DNA of 64,000 nt from Lepidonotus clava (GCA_936440205.1 OW387140.1:25231659-25295658); one strand, 5' to 3'; positions 1-13,585 are shown, numbered from the stretch's first letter. The notes: a model not told the origin generated them from the letters alone. Numbers and translations are program-made.

Positions 1-1763
1 CTTATCTCCCATTGCCCGTCAACCTATACATTTATTCAGTTTTCAGAAAATGAATGTGTGGGTGGTAGTTTAATGCGTGTAGACCTCCGATGCTGTCTTC
101 CGACCACAGCCTGGTGCTCACACCACAAAAAGATCAGTTAAAAACCGATTGTTTCCAAACACGTTTTCTGCACGTCGTTTGGACGTACAACTGATGTATG
201 TTGTCAACTGGTTGACATTAAGTCCACCACTTTCAAAACTGACAACTTTAAATGGTGTTAATAGTAGTTGACTTGAGACCACGCCTCCCCGACACTTACC
301 CTTTAAACTTAAAAAAACAACAACTTAACGGAACTGATGCCCAATTATTGTTGCAATGACTCCCCGAAGCCTTTTTTATAGTTTGTGTGTATGGTGTGGT
401 ACTATTCTAAGAATATCACAGGTCTGTGAGAACTTTTGATACCGCCGACAATTTAAATCGAATTCAGTGATAATTTCCGATATAATATTATATGTTCCGA
501 TTGGTGGGCCTCTAACAGTATCATTGAAAAGCGTGAACATGAGATTGAAAGTCTAAAAGAGTCAAATGATTAGGTGGGACGGGGGTGTGTGTGTTAGCGC
601 ACTTTTATTAGACATAACATTCAGTGTGTCATTATGATATTGGTAAAATACATACCGAATCAAAGAAAATCGACCAAGGGTCACTGGTCTAGGTTAAATA
701 GACCCTACTCCCTCGATCAGTACCACTATAGTTCAGAGTGATGATGTCTTAGATAACATCCAAAAGGACTAGTGAGATCATTCTTGATATGACATGATAT
801 TCGTGAATGACACTTCAGTCGACCAAAAAAAGGAATGCGTGTTAAAAAAACGCACTTCAATCTGGAGATTCGCACGCGTCAAGCCCGGTCGGTGTTTTTG
901 TATTCTCTTATTCTAAGAAGACTTGATATAGATTCATTGCCACTCATCATGAAACTGGCTGGTAATGTGGTATGGCCAATTCAATCGGTTTTGATAAGCT
1001 AACAGAGATAATAATAATTTACGGTTATGGCTATTACTTTCTTTTTGATAGAGATTATTCGAGAGTCCCTGAATCATTAAGCCTTCTTCTTGAGAGTTTT
1101 CTTTGTTGACTTATTAAGTGTATCGTAATATAGCCATTGATTTAAATACTTATAAGGATTGAGTAACTGTTTGGACCTTTTAGGAAATCAGGTGCACCTG
1201 TACTCTTTGAAGGAGCCGGTCAATGTTCCATATCCTACCACGACCCCATCCGTAGTAGGGTCCCCTCGGTCTAAAACCATTGAGCAATCGCACCTCCTTG
1301 TGATACATTATTGAACTGTAGCAAACATTCACAAGAAAACACAGATAGAAAAAATGAACATGAACATCAAAATTGAGTTCAAATTGTTGCATATTTAACA
1401 CCTCTGAATGACGATTAGATTGGAATCCAAACCCACTTAGACTACCTCACTACCTGCTACCTTGGTTGCTCTACTTTATCTAAGTTGTTAATTAATGATA
1501 ATTGAATTTTCAGCAATTAAGATAATGTAGCGCAACCGACACACCAGATATGACTGTTTGATTAAATTCTCAAACAACAAGCCCAGACAATTTTTTTGCG
1601 GGGATTCAGGCTACCAATATTACCAATAATATCAATATTGAAATACATGTGTTGCTCAAAGCTACAATCGTTTAAATACACATCACCTGGTTGGGCATGG
1701 GTTTGATATAACCAACAACAAATATATGGACAAACGTCATGGCGCCGAGGGAAACTCTCATAA

Positions 1764-2090
1764 TATGGGCAGCTGTCCCAGTAGGAAAACTATCCCAGAG
1801 GTATGTCTCCCAATATGACAACTATCTGAGAAAGATACGTCTCCGAGTATGTTCATTGTCCCAGTAAAACAGGGCTCCCAACGTGAAATCTGTCCCAGTG
1901 GGAAAGGGCTCTCAGTGTAACAACTATCCCAGTAAGACAGGTCTCCCAGTAAGACAAGTTTCCCAGTAAGACTGGGCTCCCAGTATGGCAACTATTACAG
2001 TATGATAAATCTTCCAGTCTGAAAACCGTTCAAATAAGAAATGTCTTAGAGTGGGAAACGTATATCGTGGGAAAACCGTGACAGTAAGAA
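1764..2090. repeat. Degenerate tandem repeat (TCCCAGTAAGACA-type)
   Basis: Words such as tctcccagtaagacaagtt and atcccagtaagacaggtct recur every 19 to 45 bases, best preserved at 1925-1985. The array is old and irregular. Confidence 0.7.
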
Positions 2091-4130
2091 ATTTACAAAC
2101 ATCAAGACACCACTCACTGAAGAAAAACTCTCACAAGGGCAAAACTCACAGCAGGTCAAGTTTTGAAAACAGTATAAACCGTTCATGATGCCAGTTGGCT
2201 TGGACCAAGGGAGACTCAGCTTGTTTTATAATTAACCGATTAAATGCCAAACTGTACTAAAGAGCTCCTTTCCGCACCATCTGGCTACCGTGAAACCATG
2301 ATTTTGAAGGAATCAGATGCTACAGGTAGTGTGATTAAATGCAGTGTATAAGGCGCCCGACCCCATGACCGTGAACTTGGTCGAAAGATTGCAGCTAACA
2401 GCATTATGCAATTTCTTGCTGATATGTCCACAGTATCAGTGAACTGTCGGTAAATCTGCGGGCACCACGTAACATGGATATCCTCACTTTATCTCCGATA
2501 ACAACCCCTATCGCACCACTGTACTGCAGATCGGCACCTGTCTGAGTCCCCATGTAACTCCCATCAGGACCTCTCACTCAAAGGTATTATAGATCTAGTA
2601 TTATATCATAACGTTGTTGAACCATTAAGTCGGAAATGCTTACCAATGGCACCTTCGCTTCTGGAGAAATGTTTTGTTAAACTGGTTTATTGACCTTTCC
2701 ATTTATTAAGTACGCATAGGTGCATGATTTCTTTTTAATGGATGCCCCTTACTGTCTTTTATCATAGGCTTACTATATGGAATATAAACCGATGCGCAAA
2801 TGTTAGAATACGATAGGTTGGCATGTACTTCTCATTGTCACACACTAGGTCTGACTTCGTTCTCTGCAACAGTACAGATATTTCAAGAACAGTTGGGAAA
2901 TAAGTGTAGAGGTTCTTGCACAAGGTTCAGAGCTTCAATTAGTACAAGAAAATTGCTGCAATAAATCTTGTCAATATATCTCGCAGTTAATATTGATAGT
3001 GTGAAAAAACTAACATCTCTTCTTTTGCATCTTAAAAGTTGATTGTAGGCCTATAATATTATAATATTCGACTGTTGATTGTATACAATATTCGCCGCAT
3101 ATGGAACTTTGAAGGGGTTAGCCAATATGCAATATACAATCTTTGCTTTTAATAGAAAAATGATATGAAAAAATATTGAGGCTATAAATTTCTAAGCTCT
3201 CAACTAGTTACCAATATGTGCATTTAGTGTCCCAAATAATTTGAAGGTTTCGATGATTTTAAAAATATTTAAATAAACGGTACGTATATCCTTTCATTTC
3301 ACTCTCAAGTCTATACTTTGGTATGTTTAAAGACCTATATAGGTGCTAATTATTCCACATCCATTTGAGGATGAATATTTTGCACCAATATAAAAGCGGA
3401 AATAAACTGCACAACTGTAATACCTATTGATTGATATGATACATTGCCTGTCAAAAGCGATAACAAAATATAAAGACAATATCTCTAACTCGAAGTTATT
3501 AATTCATTGACATACCTGACGCTAGAGAAGAAGTGGAGGAGTCGCAGTTATCTTACGAATAGTTGTTGATTTAACTATATTATCCTGCGACGGCGACGAA
3601 GAGGCCAGTAGCCTAGTAGTTTTCACAAGTGGACTTCAGCAGCAGGCACTCCAACTGAGACTATTCTCAAGACAAACAATTGTTCAAGTTGTTCCTTAGG
3701 AACTGCCCTTGTTTGTTGGGCCAATGAGTGTGTGAAGATGGCGATGATTTCTCTAAGTGTCCCTTCTCCTATGAAAAGATTTAACTCATGCAGTCAGACT
3801 TGGAGTACATACGCCGTCCCTGAAGGTGCCCCACGAGCCATGTTGTTAAAGCTGCTGTCCTCGGCAGAAGCACAGCGTCATATGGCTGGTTGTGTTTGGT
3901 TGGTTGGCGGCCAATCATTGCCCCCCACCCACCTCCCCTCCCCCCTGACAGTGTTACCTGCCCGCCCCCTGCCCACCTGTTACGGTTATAGTGGCTGTCA
4001 ATGTCAAGGTCTCGGTCAAGCGTATGGCTTGGCCGTGGAGGGGCCGGCGGCGGGTGGGAGGGCGGGGGCTGGTTGGCCGACACGTGAGACCAACTCTCAT
4101 GGCCGCGGTAACGGCGATCGGCCACCACTA

Positions 4131-4177
4131 CGCACCACCCACCACCCACCACCCACCACCCACCACCCACCACCACT
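4131..4177 (+). repeat. CCACCCA microsatellite
   Basis: Repeated caccacccaccac words within a GC-rich 500-bp stretch (3740-4250). Frames on both strands across it are low-complexity and unlike a protein. Confidence 0.8.
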
Positions 4178-5998
4178 ATGGCCAGATTACTATTGCGTAA
4201 GAGGCCTGAGACCAACAGGTGGATCCAGCAGGTGAAAGGCGACGTCTACGTAGAAGGACCACCACCTTCGCATAATTATACTTTCGTTTATTGCAGCAGT
4301 AAAACAAAGGAATATTCTTATAAAATACCCTGTTCGCTTCTATAGCTAACTAACTAACTAGACGTAAGTGCCACAGGAAATTCGTACTTTGCGACTTGAG
4401 ATTCAAGGCATCAAGCGACACGCGGGAAGGTTGGAGTAGCCCTAAAATAAGTCTCCCTCCGGTAGTCTATTAATACCTTGATAGCGTCGTTCAGTAAAAA
4501 CATTTTCCAGACATTTTGAAACATTTTTTCTACCGACGGATATGACAGAAATACCCCTCTGATTGTACAGAGTCTTAACAAGCCACACAGAGCGGTCATT
4601 TAGGATAAACAGGGATGTGTCCGCTAAGTCGAAATGCCTTTTTTCCTTGTCAAGATTAGAACATTGAAAGTAGGAATCGGGAAGGTCTTATCTACAGATT
4701 CGAATGCATCCAACAAAATTAATTGTAACTGTGATATTACAAATTATTTATCACTTCAGACGTAACGGACAAACATTATTTATGTGATTCTCGATATAAG
4801 CAATCACTGAAGTTCCATCTTGGTTACCCTGTTTTAGAATGGATTGTGGTAAATGAATTGGTTATTGCTGAGGTCACGGTCAATCGGGTGGTGGGAGGGG
4901 CGGGAGGTGGGCTGGGTGTAATTCTATTGCTGCCTCCCAGCCACAGATACCGAAACAACACGTACACAAGGGGTTTCATGTGACTACTTAATCAATACAA
5001 TCATGACGTTGCTTGTTCAGAAATATGTCACATTGATGGAAACCATGCAGTTCATCTAGAAGATGTTATTAGTCAATGGCAATTTGCACAACTCACATGC
5101 ACACGTTAGCAAATTATACCTAGGCCTACCTTTGTTTCATATAAAAAAATGCCACATTGAAAAATTGTTTTTGATTTAAAGTAACTGATTCATTCAACAA
5201 GTATGAAACATTTGGGATACCACAAGTCAAATAACTGACGAATTGCTTATGTCAAATCCTATCAAGAAAAGTAGATCATTATTACAAAATGATTGCGTAA
5301 TTCGAGGGGGCTGTAGCGTACGTAAATGGGACGAACAGATAGATGTACTAATTTTGAGCCGTGGACATTAGGGTGCATTTAACGCTAAGGTATAATGTCC
5401 GGTAGTAAAAGTAGAGCAAACTCTTAACTCATAACTCTTAAACTCATAACATATTGTTTGGTGAGAAATTGGATTTCACTCGGCAAATATCTTCCAGGAC
5501 ACTTCCTCAAGCCAACACGTGGTTATCCAATAGAGCGTGAAACAACAGGGAAAAAAATGACAACATCAGACCATAGACATACATAACATGATCAGACTGA
5601 TGATAATTATACTCACAAAAGGCGCCCGCATGCTGGGGTTGTGTAGGGAGGTGTGTGTGGACCACCAGCCTCCTGTAGAGCCGAACGATGCGTTGTCTTC
5701 TACTCTATTGCGCTATCTTCTTCAGAAATTAGAGATCAGCTTTTCAAGTGGTCGAATAGTCAATAAAATCAACAGGTCATCAGTTAACATACAACTGAGC
5801 AATCTTCTGAAGAACAAAGGGTCAACCCAGACAAAGCCGTCAGCTCAAATTTCCATTCCGAGTAGAGAGTTGATCATTTGGAGTTACCCATTTTCTATTC
5901 AGCTGTCTTTGTGGTGTGTGCGAGTGGCTCCGGTGAGCTACTCAAGGCGTTATGGCATAACCAATGTCGCACGTGAGAGGTATATCCCGCCGTTTACA

Positions 5999-6011
5999 TG
6001 TGTGTGTGAGT

Positions 6012-6042
<31 letters not shown>

Positions 6043-6045
6043 GGG
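5999..6045 (+). repeat. (TG)n-(G)n microsatellite
   Basis: A TG run followed by about 20 consecutive G residues. Similar long G runs occur at 19836-19850, 21591-21605 and 43896-43910. Confidence 0.85.
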
Positions 6046-7219
6046 CAGGAGGAAACGCAGACCAGCAGACAGGACAAACTGCTAGCGTCTGTCACCTGGA
6101 GGCGGCTGGCCGACGCCACTACCCCCTGGAGACCTCTGTATGTCCGGTCAGCCGACCGGCCGTCACGTGACCCTGGAGGTAACCAGGTAAGGGGTAGAGG
6201 TTATGTCACCGGGCAGTAGGGGGACGCTGGACCATGGACACGTGACGCGCATCACGTGCACGCCGGACCTCTCACAGGTAGCCGTACCGTAAGGGGGAGT
6301 TAACATGGGGAGCTACTCACCTGAAACAGTGGGAGTGATGGCATAATGTTCTTAGATTCAGTAATACGCACCTATCCATAATCATGTTATACACTGCATG
6401 TGGCGCAGCTGTAAGGTGTGAACATTACTGGATACAACTCCTCGGGCACAATACATCAGATAGATAAGAATCTTATTTTTCTCTAACTAGAGTGATCTAA
6501 GAATGCCAGCACTCTATTTAATAAATTTCGGATAACATATTTCTCCCACTCAAAGGAGAACGAGAATTTCAAATAAATGATTCGTATTTGGATTATCAAT
6601 TTCTACGTAGTTCGTAGCATCGCATTGTGATGATATATTCTAAAACCACTATAAGAAAATCTGAATACGAGGTAAAAGGTGAATACGTGCTATCATCTTC
6701 ATACATGTATTTATATCCAAGCTGCATAGGTACGCATTGATTTAGGTACAGATCTACCGGGACAGTGCATTTCTTTACCCTACTTCTTCTAAAAATTTTA
6801 ATGATCTCCTTTCGCATGTTGCTGCCTACATACTGAACTTTCTTCAGGTCTTACCAAGAACCAGCGAAATGGGTCATAACCAACCTGTCCATCTGGTTAA
6901 AGTAAAAACTGATAGTTGTCGTTCATGTATAATGCTTATATAGATGTATGTGGTGTGCACACAATACTGTATTGCTGTTAAAGATCTATCTCTACGGCTG
7001 AATGGGGTTATGTAATGAGCTCGTTAGGCGACAGGTGATAATTTAGACAATGATAGATGCTTACCTGTTAGTGCTGCAGCATCCTGATCAAAAGGCCTCT
7101 AGATTTTGAGTAACCGATGACCCAAAATTAATAAAGGTTGACATATATCATCGCGTTCGGGAGGTCCTAAGCTTTTCAAAACTGCCTGATGCCAGACTGA
7201 ACACGAATTACGAACTTCA

Positions 7220-8060
7220 AGGTCACAGGTCAAAGGTCAAAGGTCACCAGAATAAATGAACCTACAATATTTGAAGGCTATTTGCCATATTTGTTATAGC
7301 TACACCTTAGATATTTTAGGTGTGTATGGCTAAGAATCAGCCTCAATCCTGATATTCATATGAATGACCTTGCTCAAGGTCAAGGTCATCAAATTATGGA
7401 TTGTTTACAGAAAACCTAAGTAATATGTGCTTATGCTTTCTTTTAACTTTTGACAATGATATAAAAGCTTACATATTGGAACATGGATGATAAAATACAT
7501 AGCAGAAGGCCTTCTTTATATGATTACAGGTCAAAAGTCCATTTTAGCGAATGCATTTCGATGAAATATAAGACCAAAGTCAAGGTCATTTGAAAAATAT
7601 TTTTACCAAAATCTAAATTTCTCTAAGAAGTCAAGTCAAAATCACAGTTTTGTTTGGAAAATTACAATTTGCCATTTAGACATGGCAAATTTGACTGATT
7701 TTGAGGGATCTACCATATTAACCTAAGAGATGTCAAATTCATTCTCAAGGTCATTCACAAAATTTATGAAAATCCAATACCTAATTATAGTTCTATCTTG
7801 TGTTGTATTTTTAGTTACATATAGTTTGCTTTAGATCTAGCAATAAAGAATAAAAACCTTAATAGTATATAATAATGCATCAGCCTCAATGCTGTTAGGT
7901 TATTGTATGCCCTTGCTCAAGGTCAAGGTAATTAAATCACGGATTGTTCACAGAAAATCTAGCTGCTCAAGCTTGGTTGTGGTCCTTGTCAATGAATACA
8001 AAACTTACATATGGGAACATAGATGATAATGAAGATAGCATAAAGCCTTATGTATGTCGG
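7220..8060. repeat. AAGGTCA-rich diverged duplication
   Basis: The segments at about 7327-7520 and 7872-8060 are diverged copies 545 bp apart, sharing the word gcccttgctcaaggtcaaggt and then ggattgtttacagaaaa. At 7220-7246, four aggtca words follow one another with one base between each. Confidence 0.7.
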
Positions 8061-9937
8061 TCATCTAAACAACAGCTTGTAATTTGCATGCTTTAAAGGG
8101 CCCCACCACGCAGGCAAAGGTATCCCTAATTAATTTCCCAATGGGCCGCATCAACAGATGATTTGTTTTGTTTCTCCTTCCTTGAATTCCCGACGGATCT
8201 GTCAAGGGAGGAACGATCAAAACTTGATTTTGAGAATCACAATTAACTTCCAGCCCCCTCGTCCTTACACAGATTATGAATTAGGCTGTATGTTAACCAA
8301 TTTCATCTTACACGGCCCTACGTCGCACCATCAGCACACACAGAAACAATGATAAAATCAGAGATTGCGTCAAACCCACCATATAAGATGACACACGTTC
8401 TCCTGACAGTTGAACAATTAACCTGTAATTATTATACATAATTATGATCACATATTTTATCTCAAAATTAACGCGCAGCCATACGTGTCCTGCTCTATAA
8501 CGATTATTTTTCTAACAAGAACAATAATATTGCTGATAGGCCTATCTTCTATGACGTCCGAAACCAAATTGACAGTAATTGCTAGGACATAATGCAGTGT
8601 ACGAACGCCGCCTCAACTCCAAAGATTATGTAGCCCCATTCGCCCTGGCTGATTACTAAGTCGCAAGGATCTGCCAAAAAAATTCTCTTGCATGAGAAAA
8701 TTGCCCGACGGGCGACAAATTGATCGCAGGCCAGCGAAATTGAAAATAAATTACACTGGAGGAGGTCCTTTGCGATTAGATGCGATCATTTTCGCAATGA
8801 ATTTCATCCAGAGTCGCAGGGGTTGGCTACGAGAATATTCAACATGTTGCATAATTTCGCTACGCACCACGTCGTTGAGCTGCAGCAACCGAACGTTTCC
8901 AACGTTCACAGATCGCAGAGACCAACGACGGCCAGGGCGATAGGGACGTAGCACCTGGTAAGCATAAATAACCACTTTTCTGATTTTATTCAATGGTAAT
9001 CTAGATATTATCTTGACTAAAAACGTATATCCTTTTATAAATCTTATCAGCTTATCATTTCCATATGATTATTATTGAAATTGAGATCAAGACTTCCAGA
9101 AAATTGTGATTATAGGCCTACCATTAGCATAAATTCTAAAATGACATGTTTCCGTGAAGTACTCCAATAGGGATATTTATTCACCAAGTGTACTAAAGAA
9201 TTTGACATTGAACACAAAAATTAAAACGGCCAAACATGCAAATCACTGTCTGTAACTTGTGAGCAGTTAATGAAACCAACCGGCCAATATCCCAAGTTTT
9301 GCAATAATTAGGCGAAACAAAAGCGCCTGAAAACAACTGCTAACATGTGTATACTCCCACAAAGCAATGGCATGGAGAGAAGCTCTCCAACGGAGTCTGG
9401 TCATTGCCCCATGACCAGTGACCAGGTATTTAGATTAGCCGACATTGTGTCCAGAATCTGATAAACCAATCAGAAACCACTACTCACACCAGTTGAGAGG
9501 TTTCTCAACTGGCCTCCCAGAAAACACAAAACAGTTTAAGAACTGTACATGCATAGCAATACCGATGCTCATACAATATTCTCATTTGGCACACGAGAAC
9601 AGTGGAAGATGTAGTTCTTTTTTTCCAAACTTTTATTCACCTTGATAGATATTGGCACACGCCAGTTTTCTTTGTCCATCCAGCTTTGTTACATCAAGAT
9701 GGCTGGAGACAGATAATTTGACAAACATTAGAAAGGTCACAAATTTAAATGCATAACATATTTACAAATGCCCTTCTATCCAGTACAGTTGTTTTTTTGG
9801 TAAGAAGCTACTGTGTTAACCTTTGATGTTATTTCCATTTTCTTTGCAAAAGTCCTCTGTCAAGCAGGCCTTCAACAGTGCAACTCAATTCAATTCATAC
9901 AGGGCAAATTAGCACTTGTCGTGCTATCAAATATGAA

Positions 9938-10585
9938 ATACCCCCTGGACACTTACCCCCTAGGACACTTACCCCCTAGGACACTTACCCCCCAACCTTG
10001 GCTTATAATGTAGAGGTAATTATGTGGTAAGAACTTAGTCTTTCTAATGGAAAGCAAACTAGATATATATCCCTCTCTTCTGATAGGTATTTAGGATTCA
10101 TATCTAAAAGGCTAACTCGTCCCTATTCCTAGTCACTATTTCCACAGTTTTAAATAATGGGGAGAAAACTAGATATATATCCCTCTCTTCTGATAGTTCT
10201 TTAGGATTCATACCTAAAAGGCTAACTCGTCCCTATTCCTAGTCACTATTTTCCACAGTTTTTAATAATAGGGACAAAACTAGATATATATCCCTCTCTT
10301 CTGATAGTTCTTTAGGATTCATACCTAAAAGGCTAACTCGTCCCTATTCCTAGTCACTATTTTCCACAGTTTTTAGGTTGGGGGGTAAGTGTCCTAGGGG
10401 GTAAGTGTCCTAGGGGGTAAGTGTCCAGGGGGTATGTGTCCTAGGGGGTAAGTGTCCTAGGGGGTAAGTGTCCTAGGGGGTAAGAGTCCGGGGGGTAAGT
10501 GTCCAGGGGGTAAGTGTCCGGGGGGTAAGTGTCCAGGGGGTAAGTGTCCTAGGGGGTAAGTGTCCGGGGGGTAAGTGTCCTGTCA
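9938..10585. repeat. Fold-back minisatellite with a perfect 60-bp inverted repeat
   Basis: The arms 9938-9997 and 10376-10435 are exact reverse complements over 60 bases, both built of 15-17-bp units (gggggtaagtgtccta type). The right arm continues as about 13 units to 10585. Between the arms lie three direct copies of a 110-bp unit (about 10054, 10164 and 10275) starting near aaactagatatatatccc. It abuts the 3' end of the LINE. Confidence 0.9.
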
Positions 10586-10933
10586 CCGTTTAATAGGTCT
10601 CTTCTATGTTTTCTAATGTACATAAAGTTTAGCAGGTGAGCTTTTTTTCCTATCAAACAGAAAAGGAACCAATGCACCTTTATGTGCTTTTTCACTGCTA
10701 TACTGTCTGTCAGATTTAATACAGATTTTTAGGGATCTATTTTGTAGCCTCTGTAACTTGTTTAGTTCTGTAACATTTGCACGGTCAATAATTACATCCA
10801 CATAGTCAAAATAGGGCAATAACATTGTTTTTTAAATTTTGATAGCTACTGATTCATTCATATATCTTCTCATCTTGGACAACAAAGAAAACTTATGTTG
10901 GATATTTCTAATTACTGATGATATATGATTCTT

Positions 10934-11952
10934 TTAGTTCAATATAGAATCCAATATGAGTCCAAGATATTTTAAAGTTGGAACCTGTTGCAGCTTTACT
11001 TTGTTCATAAAAAGGGATACACCTCTTGCTTTCTTCACCTTTGATCTGCTGCCAAAGACCATGACCTTTGTCTTCTTAGTATTCACTGTTAAAACATTTT
11101 CTGAGCACCAGTTGGAAAACAAGTCAAGTTTAGTTTGCAGTTTCAGTTTAGCTTCTTCACAGTTGTTCCCCAATTGGTAAATAACTGCATCATCAGCATA
11201 AAGTTTAACATCACAATCGCCAAGAGCATCAGGCAGGTCATTAACATAAATCAAAAAGAAGAGAGGGCCAAGCACTGAGCCTTGAGGGACCCCACATACA
11301 ATTGTTTTGGGATTTGAGATAATACCATTAGCTACTGTTCTTTGGCTTTGATTAGTAAGGTAATTTACACACCAGCGCAGAATATTTCCCCTTATGCCTG
11401 CCTTTTCAAGTTTTCTAATTAGGATTGGAAAATTCACAGTGTCAAAGGCCTTTCGCAGGTCCACAAAAGCTGAGAGCGTGGTTCTACCCATCTGGATTTG
11501 AGCAAAAAGATCATCTGTAAGGTCTCCTATAGTTGAGACAGTGGAAAACCCCTTTCGTAAGCCCCCTTGATGACTTGTTAAAAAATTATGTCCCTCAAAG
11601 AACTTGGACATCTTGTTGTGAACTATTTTTTCCAGTAGTTTGCCTGGCAGTAGTATGAGCGACACCGGTCTATACTTGCCTACCTGCCCTCTGTCTCCCC
11701 CTTTAAAGTGGGGGACAACCTTGGCCACTTTCCAAGAATCAGGGAAGATGGCATTGGTTATAGAGCTGTTGAACAAGTGGACAAGCTGATCTATAAGTAC
11801 CAGGAATGCATCTTTGCATATTCTGGATGATAATTTGTCAATACCAGAGGATTTCATTTCCTCAATTTCCCTGGATAGCCTTAAAACCTCCTCTGTATCA
11901 GTAATAAAGTCTTCCATTCTCTCAGCTACTCTTCCCCCATAGTATTTCCATG
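10934..11952 (-). pseudogene. LINE reverse transcriptase domain remnant
   Basis: One long open frame holds the conserved blocks of a LINE reverse transcriptase in order: KVAKVVPHFKGGDRGQ, KYRPVSLI, FVDLRKAFDTV (motif A Asp), GVPQGSVLGPL, and LYADDAVIY with the catalytic YADD, then LTVNTKKTKVMVFG and TLKYLGLILD. It is a fragment of the element at 10590-13020. The block order and sequence fit the CR1/L2/Jockey side of non-LTR elements, but the exact clade is not decided. Confidence 0.9.
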
Positions 11953-11956
11953 GTTT

Positions 11957-12493
11957 TGTACTGACGCGGGTGGCCAGTCCATGTTTGGGCAGCATAACGT
12001 GAGCTTAGAAGCGCACGTGTAAGCCAATGTTTCACTTTGACAGTAGTGAAATGAGGGAGGAGTTAAGGTGTGACGTACCACCATATAACCATATGTTCCG
12101 CTCTTAGCTAGCCAGAGTAGCTGCAAGCACTGTGTGAGTAAACATCCTGTGAAGGTTGGACCTTTAATCTGCAGTCTAGGTTCTAGAGAGAGGCATATAG
12201 AAATTGTGTTAGAGCGCGGAGCGTTGACTGAATGTGTTTGAGGGAACTCTAACCTCGGGACTGATCATGGTCAATCGAGTTCTTGTCACGGAACGACTAG
12301 ACATTGGATAATAAATAACAAATCCTTTCACAACGAGTGTTCACGTCTTACATGATGAGGGAACTATAATTATGTATTGGACGACCGCAGTCGACGAGGA
12401 GGGAGACTGCGAATGGAGCTAGCTATTATCTATACAACGAAATAACACAAACACGCATTAACTTTAAATGGATAATTAAACCTCTGTAGTTCA
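11957..12493 (-). mobile_element. Solo LTR, copy 1, inserted in the LINE
   Basis: 537 bp reading TG...CA on the minus strand (tgaactacagagg to cgtcagtaca), flanked by a 4-bp target repeat, gttt, at 11953-11956 and 12494-12497. The same sequence occurs inverted at 54878-55412, roughly 95% alike by eye. The LINE resumes on both sides, so this insertion is younger than the LINE. No internal region is present, so it is a fossil. LTR superfamily not decided. Confidence 0.8.
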
Positions 12494-13585
12494 GTTTGTT
12501 ATGTCTCTTAGCTAGGTCTGGGCCAACTGAGGTAAAGAATGTGTTTATATATCAGCTGTACAATTTGACTCAACTGGCTCAATACTTGGATTTTTAAGTC
12601 TTATTTCTCCGGTATCCTTCTTTTTGCCTGGGATGATATCAGAGATTAACTTCCAGAACTTTTTTGGTTCAGATATGTGAGCCTCCTGTTGATTCTTTAG
12701 GTAATCTGCTCGCAGTCCATGCTTACTTTATTGCAAGCCAATCTGGCTGCTTCCCAGTCTACTGCTGCGTTAGATATTTTTTGCTTTTTAAAGAAGCCTA
12801 TCTTTATCTTTTATTGCCTCTATCCCCTCATTGCTAAGCAATGGTTCATTAGCACTTTTGACTTTAAACTCCTTGATAGGACACATCAAATTGATTCATC
12901 CATAATCACATTTTCCATAAAACTCCATTACAAAACTCTTTACAATTTGACCAATGTTATCATTCAATCAACGTTGAACTTTGACCCGAGCATTCTTTCC
13001 TCTTTCCATAAAACACAAATGATATGGCCTGCTTGCAAATACAATCGGATACGTAATTCTCTCCTAGAGATTGTTGCTGAAGAAATATGTTTAGTTTCAT
13101 AATTTGACAACGAATTTGTGATCTACCTCTGAGAGGGGTCTGTACCCTATGGCATATTATGCCTCTGACAACGTTTTAACAATACCTCATTTCATTTGTA
13201 TCTTCAACATAGATAATTAGTAATCACTATCATTGACATGTGTAGCGAAAAATGTTAAATATATAAAATAGCAATACTTAGTAGGCCTATGCATCCTGAA
13301 ATTTGAAATTAAACTATAAAAAGTTGAAGATGTTTTCAGGAAAAAATCTATAGATATACACCCTTCTTTTTAAAAGTGGCATTCATATGGCCAAGGGTCT
13401 GTAATTGTTAGTATTACATAGTTTGAATGTATGGGATGGGGTGGGAGAGGGGTTAGATGAAGTTGTTCACACCAGTTCAGTTCCAAAGCCCAGGACCCCT
13501 AAACACCCACTCAAGCTGAGGTGCAAAATAATCCCTGTTGGTGAGTACCTGTATTTGACTTGTGTTCAGAGTTGACCTCCTTTAA

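Larger units (their letters stand above)
1..9937. other. Intergenic, no gene recognised
   Basis: AT-rich with two GC-rich patches (3740-4250 and 6050-6320). Apart from the listed repeats I see no protein-like frame or RNA gene. The second patch holds three CACGTG words (about 6165-6261). Confidence 0.5.
10590..13020 (-). mobile_element. Decayed LINE (CR1/Jockey-like group)
   Basis: The minus strand encodes a non-LTR reverse transcriptase with upstream and downstream remnants. Upstream remnants include SEPKKFWKLISDIIPGKKK (12600-12680) and PLLSNEGIEAIKDKDRLL (about 12790-12850), then NTFFTSVGPDLAKRHN just before the LTR insertion; the frame resumes as KPWKYYGGRV on its other side. Downstream, LLPYFDYVDVIIDRANVTEL and LNKLQRLQNRS (10613-10825) are the C-terminal region. 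Endonuclease and ORF1 were not seen, so it is 5'-truncated or unrecognisable. It carries several stops and shifts and is a dead copy. The exact 5' limit is uncertain. Confidence 0.85.

Noticed and set aside
3732-4235. Overlapping open frames of 140-170 codons on both strands
   Set aside because: They cross a CCACCCA microsatellite and are low-complexity on both strands. No domain, no splice context.
5588-6085. 165-codon frame on the plus strand
   Set aside because: It ends in a TG/poly-G microsatellite and has no recognisable motif; a chance frame.
10376-10585. CRISPR-like spacing of short repeats
   Set aside because: Units are contiguous without unique spacers, in a eukaryotic setting; it is a minisatellite.
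12719-13102. 127-codon frame on the plus strand
   Set aside because: It is antisense to the LINE remnant, whose minus-strand pieces match reverse-transcriptase upstream sequence.
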